Virus record (IMG/VR): IMGVR_UViG_3300022696_000058
Coordinates: 1 to 21,415 of that record
Direction: 5' to 3' (one strand)
DNA: 21,415 nt
DNA from: a virus
Below are positions 16,613-21,329 of the stretch, one piece after another. A program made the translations under genes and the position numbers. Within the stretch, counting starts at the first letter, position 1. The number at the start of each line of letters is the position of its first letter. Below the pieces are notes generated by a model, which was given only the letters and a program-made list of their open reading frames with translations, did no database searches and had not been told where the DNA came from.

Positions 16613-18104
16613 GCGCACCTTCCGGAATAACGTGGCCACGCCGCCGCCCGCCCAACATTGCTTGCCCCTCGGCCCCCGTGCGGAAGGCGTCGGCCGGATT
16701 GCTGCTCGCATCATGGCGAGGGTGATTCTTAAACACGCCGAGCTTATCATCCCAGTCCTTGCGATAGCTGCGCAACGCTGCGACACCTTCCGAACAGTGC
16801 TCTTCGTCAAAATAGCAGATTGAAAGAACGCGCCGGACGTCCTCGATACCCGCCAGGACACTCGTGTTGCGTTTCACAATATCAACGCGGTAGCCGAGAC
16901 CCGCCATTATGTCCGCGCGCTTCCGGCCTCGCTCATCCAACACGCGCGCGTTCCCATCGTGCGGCCATAGGTGCCGGCCATAGACGAGCCCCCGGCGCCG
17001 CTGAACATCTTGTAAATATTGAGCATAATGCGCCAACCCTTCGCCCGTGTTTTTGTAAAAATCTATCAAGTGCCAATTCGGCCCGACGACCTGCAAAAAC
17101 CAAATGCACATTTCATCGTTGAGGCCGAGATCCCATAGTGTGTGTACTGGCGTCCCGTCCGCAACGGGCAGTGACCGAACGCGCTTGTCCTCGTCAATGC
17201 GCGCGAACTGTGTCGCATAATAGGCGCCTTCGACGCTGGCGTGAAACGCCTCATCCGCCGTCGACGGGAATTCGCGCATCATATCATCTTGCTGCGTCTG
17301 TTTCTTTTTCGCGTACCAAGCAATTTGCGCGTCGGTGAGATCGATCCCACCGCTAGCAAGCTTCGCCCTATATTCGGCGATGGCCTTAGAAACAACGCCA
17401 TCGCTTTCAATCGCATATGTTGGGTTTTGATGCCACCCGAAGAAAAAGAATTTCCAATCTAGTGGCGTTAGCTTCGCGCCCGATCGGGCAGCAATCTGAG
17501 CATCTTGACACATCTCGAAGAACCGCCCCTCGCGCCCCTCCGCAGTGCTCTCGATAAATCCGACTTGCCCCGCCTCAATCGTATTAAGCGCACCCGTCAC
17601 GATCTCTTGCGCCTTGCCGGGGTCTTTAGCGCACACCTTACCGAACTCGGATATGTGCAAATACTGAAACGTTCCAGACCGCAGCGACGTCCCGACCTGG
17701 ATAGACGAGCCGTTAGAAAACTGAAGCTTCCGCGCGCTATCCTGCGTAGCCGCCCTCAACGCTTTTATCGCATCCGGGAGATTGTCATAAGCAAACTTCA
17801 CGATATTCCCAAAGATATCCTCCGCAGCCTCGCGGGTATGCGCGATCGTGCCGCACCGCGTGTTATCACGGAACAGCGCCGCGTCTAGCATGAAGATTTG
17901 AATGAACGTCGAAAACCCAAGTTGGCGAGCTTTGAGGATAATATTGAGGTAGTGCATCTCATCGAATAACCGTTCCTGTGCCCAGTTTAGGCGGAACGGA
18001 ACAACGGCACCGCTTTTATCTCGGATCTTGTAAAGGCTTTGTATCCGCCGCTTGCGATCACCCAGGATTGATTCCAGGGCAGAGACTTGCTCGGCAGCCT
18101 TCAT
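16599..18104 (-). CDS. terL: Terminase large subunit, 501 aa
   Basis: DNA-packaging motor and nuclease. Visible elements: a Walker A variant K-A-R-Q-L-G-F-S-T at 58-66 in the form found in many phage terminases; a Walker B-like F-Q-Y-L-H-I-S-E-F-G ending near 155 with Glu153; a coupling motif E-S-T-A-E-G at 185-190; and a C-terminal RNase-H-type nuclease with D325 in W-D-L-G-L-N-D, D383 in P-H-D-G, and D472 in the terminal P-A-D-A-F-R segment. Length is usual. ATG at 18104 overlaps the small-subunit stop by 4 bases (ATGA). It cuts concatemeric DNA and pumps it into the procapsid through the portal. Confidence 0.93.
   Translation of the reverse strand: MKAAEQVSALESILGDRKRRIQSLYKIRDKSGAVVPFRLNWAQERLFDEMHYLNIILKARQLGFSTFIQIFMLDAALFRDNTRCGTIAHTREAAEDIFGNIVKFAYDNLPDAIKALRAATQDSARKLQFSNGSSIQVGTSLRSGTFQYLHISEFGKVCAKDPGKAQEIVTGALNTIEAGQVGFIESTAEGREGRFFEMCQDAQIAARSGAKLTPLDWKFFFFGWHQNPTYAIESDGVVSKAIAEYRAKLASGGIDLTDAQIAWYAKKKQTQQDDMMREFPSTADEAFHASVEGAYYATQFARIDEDKRVRSLPVADGTPVHTLWDLGLNDEMCIWFLQVVGPNWHLIDFYKNTGEGLAHYAQYLQDVQRRRGLVYGRHLWPHDGNARVLDERGRKRADIMAGLGYRVDIVKRNTSVLAGIEDVRRVLSICYFDEEHCSEGVAALRSYRKDWDDKLGVFKNHPRHDASSNPADAFRTGAEGQAMLGGRRRGHVIPEGAHGFS
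16605..16619. repeat. Direct repeat, copy 2 (end of the terminase gene)
   Basis: GAACCCATGCGCACC on the plus strand, identical to 16235-16249. On the minus strand it carries the last codons of the large terminase and the ATG of the AT-rich gene. Spacing between copies is 370 bases. Confidence 0.9.
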
Positions 18105-18508
18105 TTATCATCCGAGGGAATGTTGCCAGTACTTTGGGAAATAGCCGACAGCAACCCACCGAGAAGGTCAGACCCGTTAGCGCCCGTCACCTCAGTCTTG
18201 TTGCTGTAGTTCGAGGCCCACTTGAACCGATTCGCCATTATCAGAGACCAGGGCCCGGTGTTAAATTTGTCCGCATCGATGCCTTGCTGTCCGCGTCCTT
18301 CCCAATACGCTTCAGACCTTTGCCGCGCCTTGTTTAAAACTGTAGAAAATTCGGGGTTTTGCTCGGCCCAGTCGTATAAAGACTCACGCAACACATCCAT
18401 TTCGACCGCTATTTGAACGATCGACATATCTGGCGAGCGCCTGCTGATTTCATCAAGTTGCGTCAGGTACTCAGGTCTGTACGTTGTCGGCCGACCGGCT
18501 GGCATCAT
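18101..18508 (-). CDS. terS: Terminase small subunit-like DNA-binding protein, 135 aa
   Basis: Begins with the M-P-A-G-R-P-T-T-Y-R-P-E-Y motif often seen in phage small terminases, followed by a helix-turn-helix-like region (S-I-V-Q-I-A-V-E-M-D-V-L-R-E-S-L-Y-D-W, about 29-47). Later W-A-S-N-Y-S-N-K-T-E-V-T-G, near 97-109, resembles a segment that recurs in these proteins before a disordered C-terminus. It would recognise the packaging site and load the large subunit. ATG ATG at 18508/18505 overlaps the stop of the preceding gene; either codon may be used. It ends in ATGA with the large subunit. Confidence 0.82.
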   Translation of the reverse strand: MMPAGRPTTYRPEYLTQLDEISRRSPDMSIVQIAVEMDVLRESLYDWAEQNPEFSTVLNKARQRSEAYWEGRGQQGIDADKFNTGPWSLIMANRFKWASNYSNKTEVTGANGSDLLGGLLSAISQSTGNIPSDDK

Positions 18509-18777
18509 TCGGCTTTCTGCCGTTGAGCGGCGCTCGACGCGTCGGCATCATCCGCAACATGAACCTCTGCCACGCCGCGATGCTCCCAAATATCGTCAGA
18601 GCTACACAGTGGGACCACAGGATTAAAATCGCGATCCTTGTCCGACAACAAGTTAGGAAACCTTGTCAGGGCCGTAAGCATTTCATCCGCCATCTTCTCA
18701 TCCACCTTCTTTTTCACATCCAAAAGCCAATCCGGAGCCTTGCGGCATGCCTTGGCGGGGTCTCCTGCGTGGAACAT
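18505..18777 (-). CDS. Hypothetical protein, 90 aa
   Basis: A 90-residue charged protein, starting at ATG 18777 in a one-base overlap (TGATG) with the RMF-like gene; a GAGG site lies about 10 bases upstream. The longer frame to 18861 lies inside the previous gene and has no RBS. Features are a Lys/Asp-rich helix (WLLDVKKKVDEKMADEML, about 17-34), two cysteines (near 11 and 58) and an Ala/Asp-rich tail. No family is recognised. It sits between the RMF-like and small terminase genes and is probably co-translated with both. Confidence 0.65.
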   Translation of the reverse strand: MFHAGDPAKACRKAPDWLLDVKKKVDEKMADEMLTALTRFPNLLSDKDRDFNPVVPLCSSDDIWEHRGVAEVHVADDADASSAAQRQKAE

Positions 18778-18971
18778 CACGCGACATCCTCTTTTCTGCG
18801 CTTTTCGGCGGGTGCCTTCAACGTCTCCATCGCCGCCTGCATCTGCCATCCCCGGCGCCATTCGTCTCGAGCGGCTGGCGTTTGGTACGGCACATCGGCC
18901 ATTGACAAACCGGCCCTCATGGCGTCGCGTCCTTCGTCGGCTATGCGATGCGGCTTGCGGCTGGTTGCCAT
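18777..18971 (-). CDS. Ribosome modulation factor-like protein, 64 aa
   Basis: First gene of the late operon. Residues about 14-46 match the pattern of ribosome modulation factor (RMF): E-G-R-D-A-M-R-A-G, then V-P-Y-Q-T-P followed by R-D-E-W-R-R-G-W. E. coli RMF has G-Y-Q-A-G, then C-P-Y-Q-T-L and S-Q-W-L-G-G-W at the same spacing. RMF binds the 30S subunit and drives 100S dimers, halting translation; here the effect on host ribosomes is inferred. ATG at 18971 with GGTGAG 4 bases upstream is preferred over an in-frame start at 19049, which would lie upstream of the predicted promoter start. Confidence 0.72.
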   Translation of the reverse strand: MATSRKPHRIADEGRDAMRAGLSMADVPYQTPAARDEWRRGWQMQAAMETLKAPAEKRRKEDVA

Positions 18972-18995
18972 AAAACTCACCAAAATCTGGGTGGT

Positions 18996-19009
18996 GCAGG
19001 GGGGCCTGC
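18996..19009 (-). other. Small GC hairpin in the late-operon leader
   Basis: GCAGG at 18996-19000 and CCTGC at 19005-19009 form a 5-bp stem with a 4-base loop, between the predicted promoter start and the RMF-like RBS. It may affect message stability or be an operator half-site; weak evidence. Confidence 0.3.
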
Positions 19010-19019
19010 GTTCACTTCC

Positions 19020-19049
19020 TTTATACTTTGGGCCGGCACCGTGCGTCAA
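19020..19049 (-). promoter_or_regulatory. Leftward sigma70-like promoter of the late operon
   Basis: On the minus strand, -35 TTGACG (19044-19049) and -10 TATAAA (19020-19025) are separated by 18 bases; each box matches five of six consensus positions. Transcription would start near 19013, about 40 bases before the RMF-like ATG. It would serve the whole leftward structural operon. Confidence 0.6.
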
Positions 19050-19235
19050 TCACACATTCCGGCTACGCGGCGTTGCGCTCCGCTCGGTAAAGGTATGCAT
19101 AGCATGACATTTTGGAAACAGGTGGCGGCGGAATCGGTAAGTATTTGATAAATCACACCTACGGCAGCTAATTTAAGGCTTGACAGGATTTTGCAATAAA
19201 ATCAATGGATGGGTTTTAACGTGTTGATTGTGAAT

Positions 19236-19261
19236 AAAAAAAGGCCACCCGAAAGTGGCCT
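19236..19261 (-). terminator. Intrinsic terminator facing left
   Basis: On the minus strand GGCCAC, loop TTTCGG, GTGGCC, then seven T (19242 down to 19236). There is an additional A-T pair at the stem base. No such T-run follows the hairpin on the plus strand, so it works leftward. No leftward protein gene precedes it. Confidence 0.85.
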
Positions 19262-19313
19262 GCCCCGCAGGGTCTTAGACGGCGATCTGAATCAGAGAGC
19301 GCCAATCGCCTTT
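19236..19313 (-). ncRNA. Predicted small RNA of about 78 nt
   Basis: A minus-strand promoter candidate (-35 TTGATG at 19343-19348, 17 bases, -10 CATAAT at 19320-19325) should start an RNA near 19313. About 78 bases later it meets an intrinsic terminator. Between them the RNA can form GGCGAT/ATCGCC (6 bp around 19280-19310) and a CCTGC/GCAGG hairpin (19259-19271) that competes slightly with the terminator stem. No good ORF lies in this span. The -35 box is only four of six. I see no matching known RNA family. Confidence 0.5.
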
Positions 19314-19319
19314 TGCGGT

Positions 19320-19348
19320 ATTATGTCAGCGCCAGACCCCTGCATCAA
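19320..19348 (-). promoter_or_regulatory. Candidate promoter of the small RNA
   Basis: -35 TTGATG (four of six) and -10 CATAAT (five of six) with an ideal 17-base spacer on the minus strand. It is back to back with the early promoter; their -35 boxes are 35 bases apart. Confidence 0.5.
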
Positions 19349-19383
19349 CCATAAAGAAATATCCATCGCATACATTTTCCTTG

Positions 19384-19411
19384 TTGACACCATCCCCGCC
19401 GCGTGTATAAT
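19384..19411 (+). promoter_or_regulatory. Strong rightward early promoter
   Basis: Perfect -35 TTGACA (19384-19389) and perfect -10 TATAAT (19406-19411) with a 16-base spacer. Transcription should start near 19418, giving a leader of about 95 bases before the first early gene. A host sigma70-type RNA polymerase would recognise it without phage factors, as expected for immediate-early genes. Confidence 0.88.
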
Positions 19412-19512
19412 CATAATCATAAGGCGCTCTGAACCAGGCAATAGCCACCGCACCGCAAAGCAAGGTTCTTTTAAACATTTAACATCAACCCCTTGCAATG
19501 GAGGTTTTCCCC

Positions 19513-19728
19513 ATGCAAACCATCAACTTTCGCCTCGACGGCTTCCATAATCGTGTTGGACGCGACTGGGCTCGAGGCGGCCTCAACATCGCAACGGCGG
19601 CCCGCAAGCATGCTGCAGAGCATGGCAAGGCCGGCGCATGGTTCGCCGATGGCCGCTTCCGGCTTTTCTACCGCGATTTTGGCGGCGTCGTCCGTCAAAC
19701 GACGTGGAAACATGGGCGCCCCATCTAG
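19513..19728 (+). CDS. First early gene, unknown basic protein, 71 aa
   Basis: A 71-residue protein directly behind the strong early promoter. ATG at 19513 has GGAGG 8 bases upstream; the in-frame ATG at 19498 precedes that RBS and is less likely. The sequence is rich in Arg, Gly, Phe and Trp, with a helix around residues 28-40 and a final W-K-H-G-R-P-I. No family is recognised. It is followed by an intrinsic terminator, so it may be made in much larger amounts than the later genes. First early genes of phages often target host enzymes, but no such evidence is visible here. Confidence 0.75.
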   Translation: MQTINFRLDGFHNRVGRDWARGGLNIATAARKHAAEHGKAGAWFADGRFRLFYRDFGGVVRQTTWKHGRPI

Positions 19729-19744
19729 TTGCCCTGAACAATTA

Positions 19745-19770
19745 GGAGCCTTCGGGCTCCCATTTCTTTT
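19745..19770 (+). terminator. Intrinsic terminator after the first early gene
   Basis: GGAGCC (19745-19750), a TTCG tetraloop, GGCTCC (19755-19760), then CATTTCTTTT. It points rightward. It would partly separate the first early gene from the others unless read through or antiterminated. No new promoter consensus was found right after it. Confidence 0.75.
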
Positions 19771-19803
19771 AGTACTTTTCAACCCACGATAGGAGCAAAG
19801 ACG

Positions 19804-20019
19804 ATGAAAACCGAATATTTTAAATTCCTTAACACAAGGTTCTATTTAGAACCAAACTGCGATTTCGATGAAAACGGGAACATAAAACAAATCGGCGGAT
19901 ATTGGGCTGGTCTTATCAAAGACAGCCACGAACTGAGCGGCCGTCTCTTTGAGACACGCGAACGGGCAATGCAAGCCATGATGGATTTTGCCAGCGCACT
20001 AATGCACGCCGACGCATAG
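19804..20019 (+). CDS. Hypothetical protein, 71 aa
   Basis: A 71-residue acidic protein with an aromatic-rich first half (MKTEYFKFLNTRFYLEPNC, then G-G-Y-W-A-G) and a C-terminal helix (about 46-70) with R-E-R-A-M-Q-A-M-M-D-F. It could be a small alpha/beta protein. The start is well supported by AGGAGCAAAGACG before the ATG, a module seen before two other genes. The DNA is more AT-rich than the late operon. No function can be given. Confidence 0.72.
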   Translation: MKTEYFKFLNTRFYLEPNCDFDENGNIKQIGGYWAGLIKDSHELSGRLFETRERAMQAMMDFASALMHADA

Positions 20020-20027
20020 CTACACAA

Positions 20028-20063
20028 ATAGTTGTCAAGGAATCCTTGACCACTCCCAACTAT
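20028..20063 (+). promoter_or_regulatory. Nested dyad, operator-like, before the helix-turn-helix gene
   Basis: GTCAAGGA at 20034-20041, one central base, and TCCTTGAC at 20043-20050 form a perfect 17-base dyad. Around it, ATAGTTG (20028-20034) and CAACTAT (20057-20063) form a second 7-bp inverted repeat. The whole sits 30-65 bases upstream of the next gene. It could be a repressor site or an RNA hairpin; there is no U-tract. Confidence 0.55.
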
Positions 20064-20092
20064 CCGGAAAAACCAGAAGGTTCAATGTAGAA

Positions 20093-20320
20093 ATGCCAAT
20101 AAACCCACTCCCCCAATTTCTCCGCGATGCCCAACTTTCACAAGTCGGGCTCGCCCGCCGGCTCCAAGACATGGGGCTAGAATGCACACCCGCTAAGGTC
20201 AACCGCTGGTATCACGCCAGCAAGATCATTAGCACCGATCACCTGCTAGGATGCATGGCCGCGCGATGGCCGCAACAGCTCGGCGCGATGGTCCGAGGCA
20301 TCATTGATGACCCAAATTGA
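20093..20320 (+). CDS. Small helix-turn-helix protein, putative regulator, 75 aa
   Basis: A 75-residue protein starting MPINPLPQFLRDAQLSQ. Residues about 8-45 look like a Cro/CI-type helix-turn-helix: L-S-Q-V-G-L-A-R-R-L as the first helix, then a loop, then T-P-A-K-V-N-R-W-Y as a recognition helix. No dimerisation domain follows, as in small Cro-like proteins. The RBS is weak (AGAAGG about 12 bases upstream of ATG 20093). A perfect dyad just upstream is a natural candidate site for autoregulation. Whether it acts as repressor or activator is unknown, and no integrase or lysogeny gene is seen here. Confidence 0.65.
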   Translation: MPINPLPQFLRDAQLSQVGLARRLQDMGLECTPAKVNRWYHASKIISTDHLLGCMAARWPQQLGAMVRGIIDDPN

Positions 20321-20447
20321 ATTTCTGATAATCCTTTTCGGCATCGTCGCGCGACACGAAAGCGCGATCGTCGCCTACCGCGAAATTATCGAGGAACAGA
20401 ACCGAGTCATCGCCATGATGATTCAGAGACAGGAGAGCATGGAATGA
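20307..20447 (+). CDS. Short unknown protein, 46 aa
   Basis: A 46-codon ORF starting at ATG 20307, 14 bases inside the helix-turn-helix gene and ending with ATGA overlap into the next gene. It has a short hydrophobic start (F-L-I-I-L-F-G-I-V-A, residues 5-14) followed by a long amphipathic helix rich in Glu, Arg, Gln and Met. It may be a single-pass membrane protein or a small coiled-coil protein. It fills the gap exactly and is probably translated by coupling; no strong RBS is visible. Confidence 0.55.
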   Translation: MTQIEFLIILFGIVARHESAIVAYREIIEEQNRVIAMMIQRQESME

Positions 20448-20671
20448 TTAGCAGAGACAATCTAAACACATTCTGGGTTAACACATCCGAAGGCGTTTTG
20501 ATCCTAAACGGCACGCCATTCCGGATCGAGTATCGCGGCGATTCTGACGCCCCGTTTCACGTATACCGCGATTCGAACTTGATCCACAAAGAAACGGCTC
20601 TTTGCCTTGCCAAAGGGTACGCAATCGACCGAGTGTTAGAGCTTGTCGAGATGGGAATCGTTGTTGTTTAG
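20444..20671 (+). CDS. Hypothetical protein, 75 aa
   Basis: A 75-residue soluble protein starting at ATG 20444 with AGGAGAG about 7 bases upstream. It looks like a small beta domain (residues about 8-48 with alternating hydrophobics, e.g. V-L-I-L-N-G-T-P-F-R-I-E-Y) followed by a helix (50-70) and a hydrophobic end G-I-V-V-V. It overlaps the preceding ORF by 4 bases. No family is recognised. Its place in the early operon suggests an infection-phase accessory. Confidence 0.68.
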   Translation: MISRDNLNTFWVNTSEGVLILNGTPFRIEYRGDSDAPFHVYRDSNLIHKETALCLAKGYAIDRVLELVEMGIVVV

Positions 20672-20682
20672 GAGGGTATGAA

Positions 20683-20811
20683 ATGACCACACGCGAAGAA
20701 AAAGCCCTTGTATTCGGCGCATACCGCCGGCATGGGCGCACAATCCGATTCATCGCCAGGATCGCCGCTTTTTTCGGCATCCTGCACCATTGGGGTAAAC
20801 ATCATGGGTGA
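20683..20811 (+). CDS. Short basic unknown protein, 42 aa
   Basis: A 42-codon ORF with GGAGGG (20671-20676) 6 bases before ATG 20683, which is among the best RBSs in the region. It is basic and His-rich (final G-K-H-H-G), with an amphipathic hydrophobic stretch I-R-F-I-A-R-I-A-A-F-F-G-I-L that might bind membranes. An in-frame upstream ATG at 20602 lies inside the previous gene. It overlaps the next gene by 8 bases. Function unknown. Confidence 0.6.
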   Translation: MTTREEKALVFGAYRRHGRTIRFIARIAAFFGILHHWGKHHG

Positions 20812-20989
20812 ACTCGTGAAATTCATTCCCCCACTAATCCGAGAATCAGAGCACGAATGGCTCGAAGCGGAACAACGACGGCGAGGCATCGTCTGCGAAG
20901 TGTATTCACATTGGACCCTTGAAATTCTACGGGCCACCAGGGACAGGAGCGAAGACGATGAAATTCGGCACGACGGGCCGGCCATTTAA
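20804..20989 (+). CDS. Short unknown charged protein, 61 aa
   Basis: A 61-residue protein starting at ATG 20804 with a GGGGTAA site about 7 bases upstream. It is strongly charged: an acidic helix (R-E-S-E-H-E-W-L-E-A-E-Q-R-R-R), a middle with C-E-V-Y-S-H-W, and an acidic end S-E-D-D-E-I-R. It reads through the RBS module and the first codons of the next gene, overlapping it by 32 bases. The longer frame back to 20708 is inside the preceding gene. Function unknown. Confidence 0.58.
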   Translation: MGELVKFIPPLIRESEHEWLEAEQRRRGIVCEVYSHWTLEILRATRDRSEDDEIRHDGPAI

Positions 20990-21170
20990 CTACGTTTGGT
21001 GCGAGGCGTCTCGCATCGTCCCCCGCAATCGCGTTTGGGATGGCATGAGAGCCGCTGAGAAGGACGCGCAGCGCGTTTTTCGATATCAGGTACCATCGAT
21101 CGCCCACACGGCGAAATGGTTGCCAGGCGGCCTCGCAAAATGCACCGTCAGGATAACGAGGATCAAATAA
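20958..21170 (+). CDS. Hypothetical basic protein, 70 aa
   Basis: A 70-residue basic protein starting at ATG 20958 after AGGAGCGAAGACG, the shared start module. It begins M-K-F-G-T-T-G-R-P-F-N-Y-V-W-C-E and ends in R-I-T-R-I-K. Cysteines lie near residues 15 and 63. It overlaps the preceding gene by 32 bases and is followed immediately by the next ATG. No family is recognised. The earlier in-frame ATG at 20919 lacks an RBS. Confidence 0.65.
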   Translation: MKFGTTGRPFNYVWCEASRIVPRNRVWDGMRAAEKDAQRVFRYQVPSIAHTAKWLPGGLAKCTVRITRIK

Positions 21171-21329
21171 ATGTGCGCATTGCCGCACGATAAAGCGGCC
21201 GAACAACCAAATACGGACTCGAGGCCGGCCTGCTATCTTCGGTCCTGGGCCATGCTCAAGATTGAGGAATGCACCATTTCCGGCTGCCAATGCAAACAGG
21301 AGAAAGACGATGAAATACAGCGAAATTAA
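21171..21329 (+). CDS. Cysteine-rich short protein, 52 aa
   Basis: A 52-codon ORF beginning directly after the preceding stop (TAA ATG). A GAGG site lies about 9 bases upstream. It contains five cysteines, including E-E-C-T-I-S-G-C-Q-C near the end, which might bind zinc, although the spacing is not a classical finger. Its end reads through the RBS module and overlaps the MaoC-like gene by 20 bases. Function unknown. Confidence 0.5.
   Translation: MCALPHDKAAEQPNTDSRPACYLRSWAMLKIEECTISGCQCKQEKDDEIQRN

Larger units (their letters stand above)
18972..19512. promoter_or_regulatory. Divergent control region between late and early genes
   Basis: A 541-base stretch with no convincing protein gene. 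From left to right it has the late promoter (19020-19049), an unexplained stretch (19050-19230) that is AT-rich in its right part, an intrinsic terminator facing left (19236-19260), the body of a predicted small RNA, its promoter (19320-19348), the strong early promoter (19384-19411) and the early leader. Nothing clear was found in 19050-19230 apart from a tRNA D-arm-like string that does not extend to a whole tRNA. Confidence 0.7.

Noticed and set aside
16243-16861. Longer reading frames extending the holin candidate to 16338 and the AT-rich gene to 16861
   Set aside because: The extensions lie inside the preceding genes, and the starts at 16242 and 16612 give the normal coupled arrangement.
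19124-19141. A string (GGCGGCGGAATCGGTAAG) like the D-arm of leucine tRNA
   Set aside because: No matching anticodon arm, T-arm or acceptor stem follows, so it is not a tRNA gene. A remnant cannot be excluded.
19180-19208. A perfect TTGACA (19180-19185) as a second rightward promoter
   Set aside because: No acceptable -10 box lies 16 to 18 bases downstream; the nearest AT-rich string is only 11 bases away.
19292-19498. A 68-codon minus-strand ORF before the left-facing terminator
   Set aside because: The start is TTG without an RBS and it spans the early promoter and leader. The terminator is better explained by a short RNA starting near 19313.
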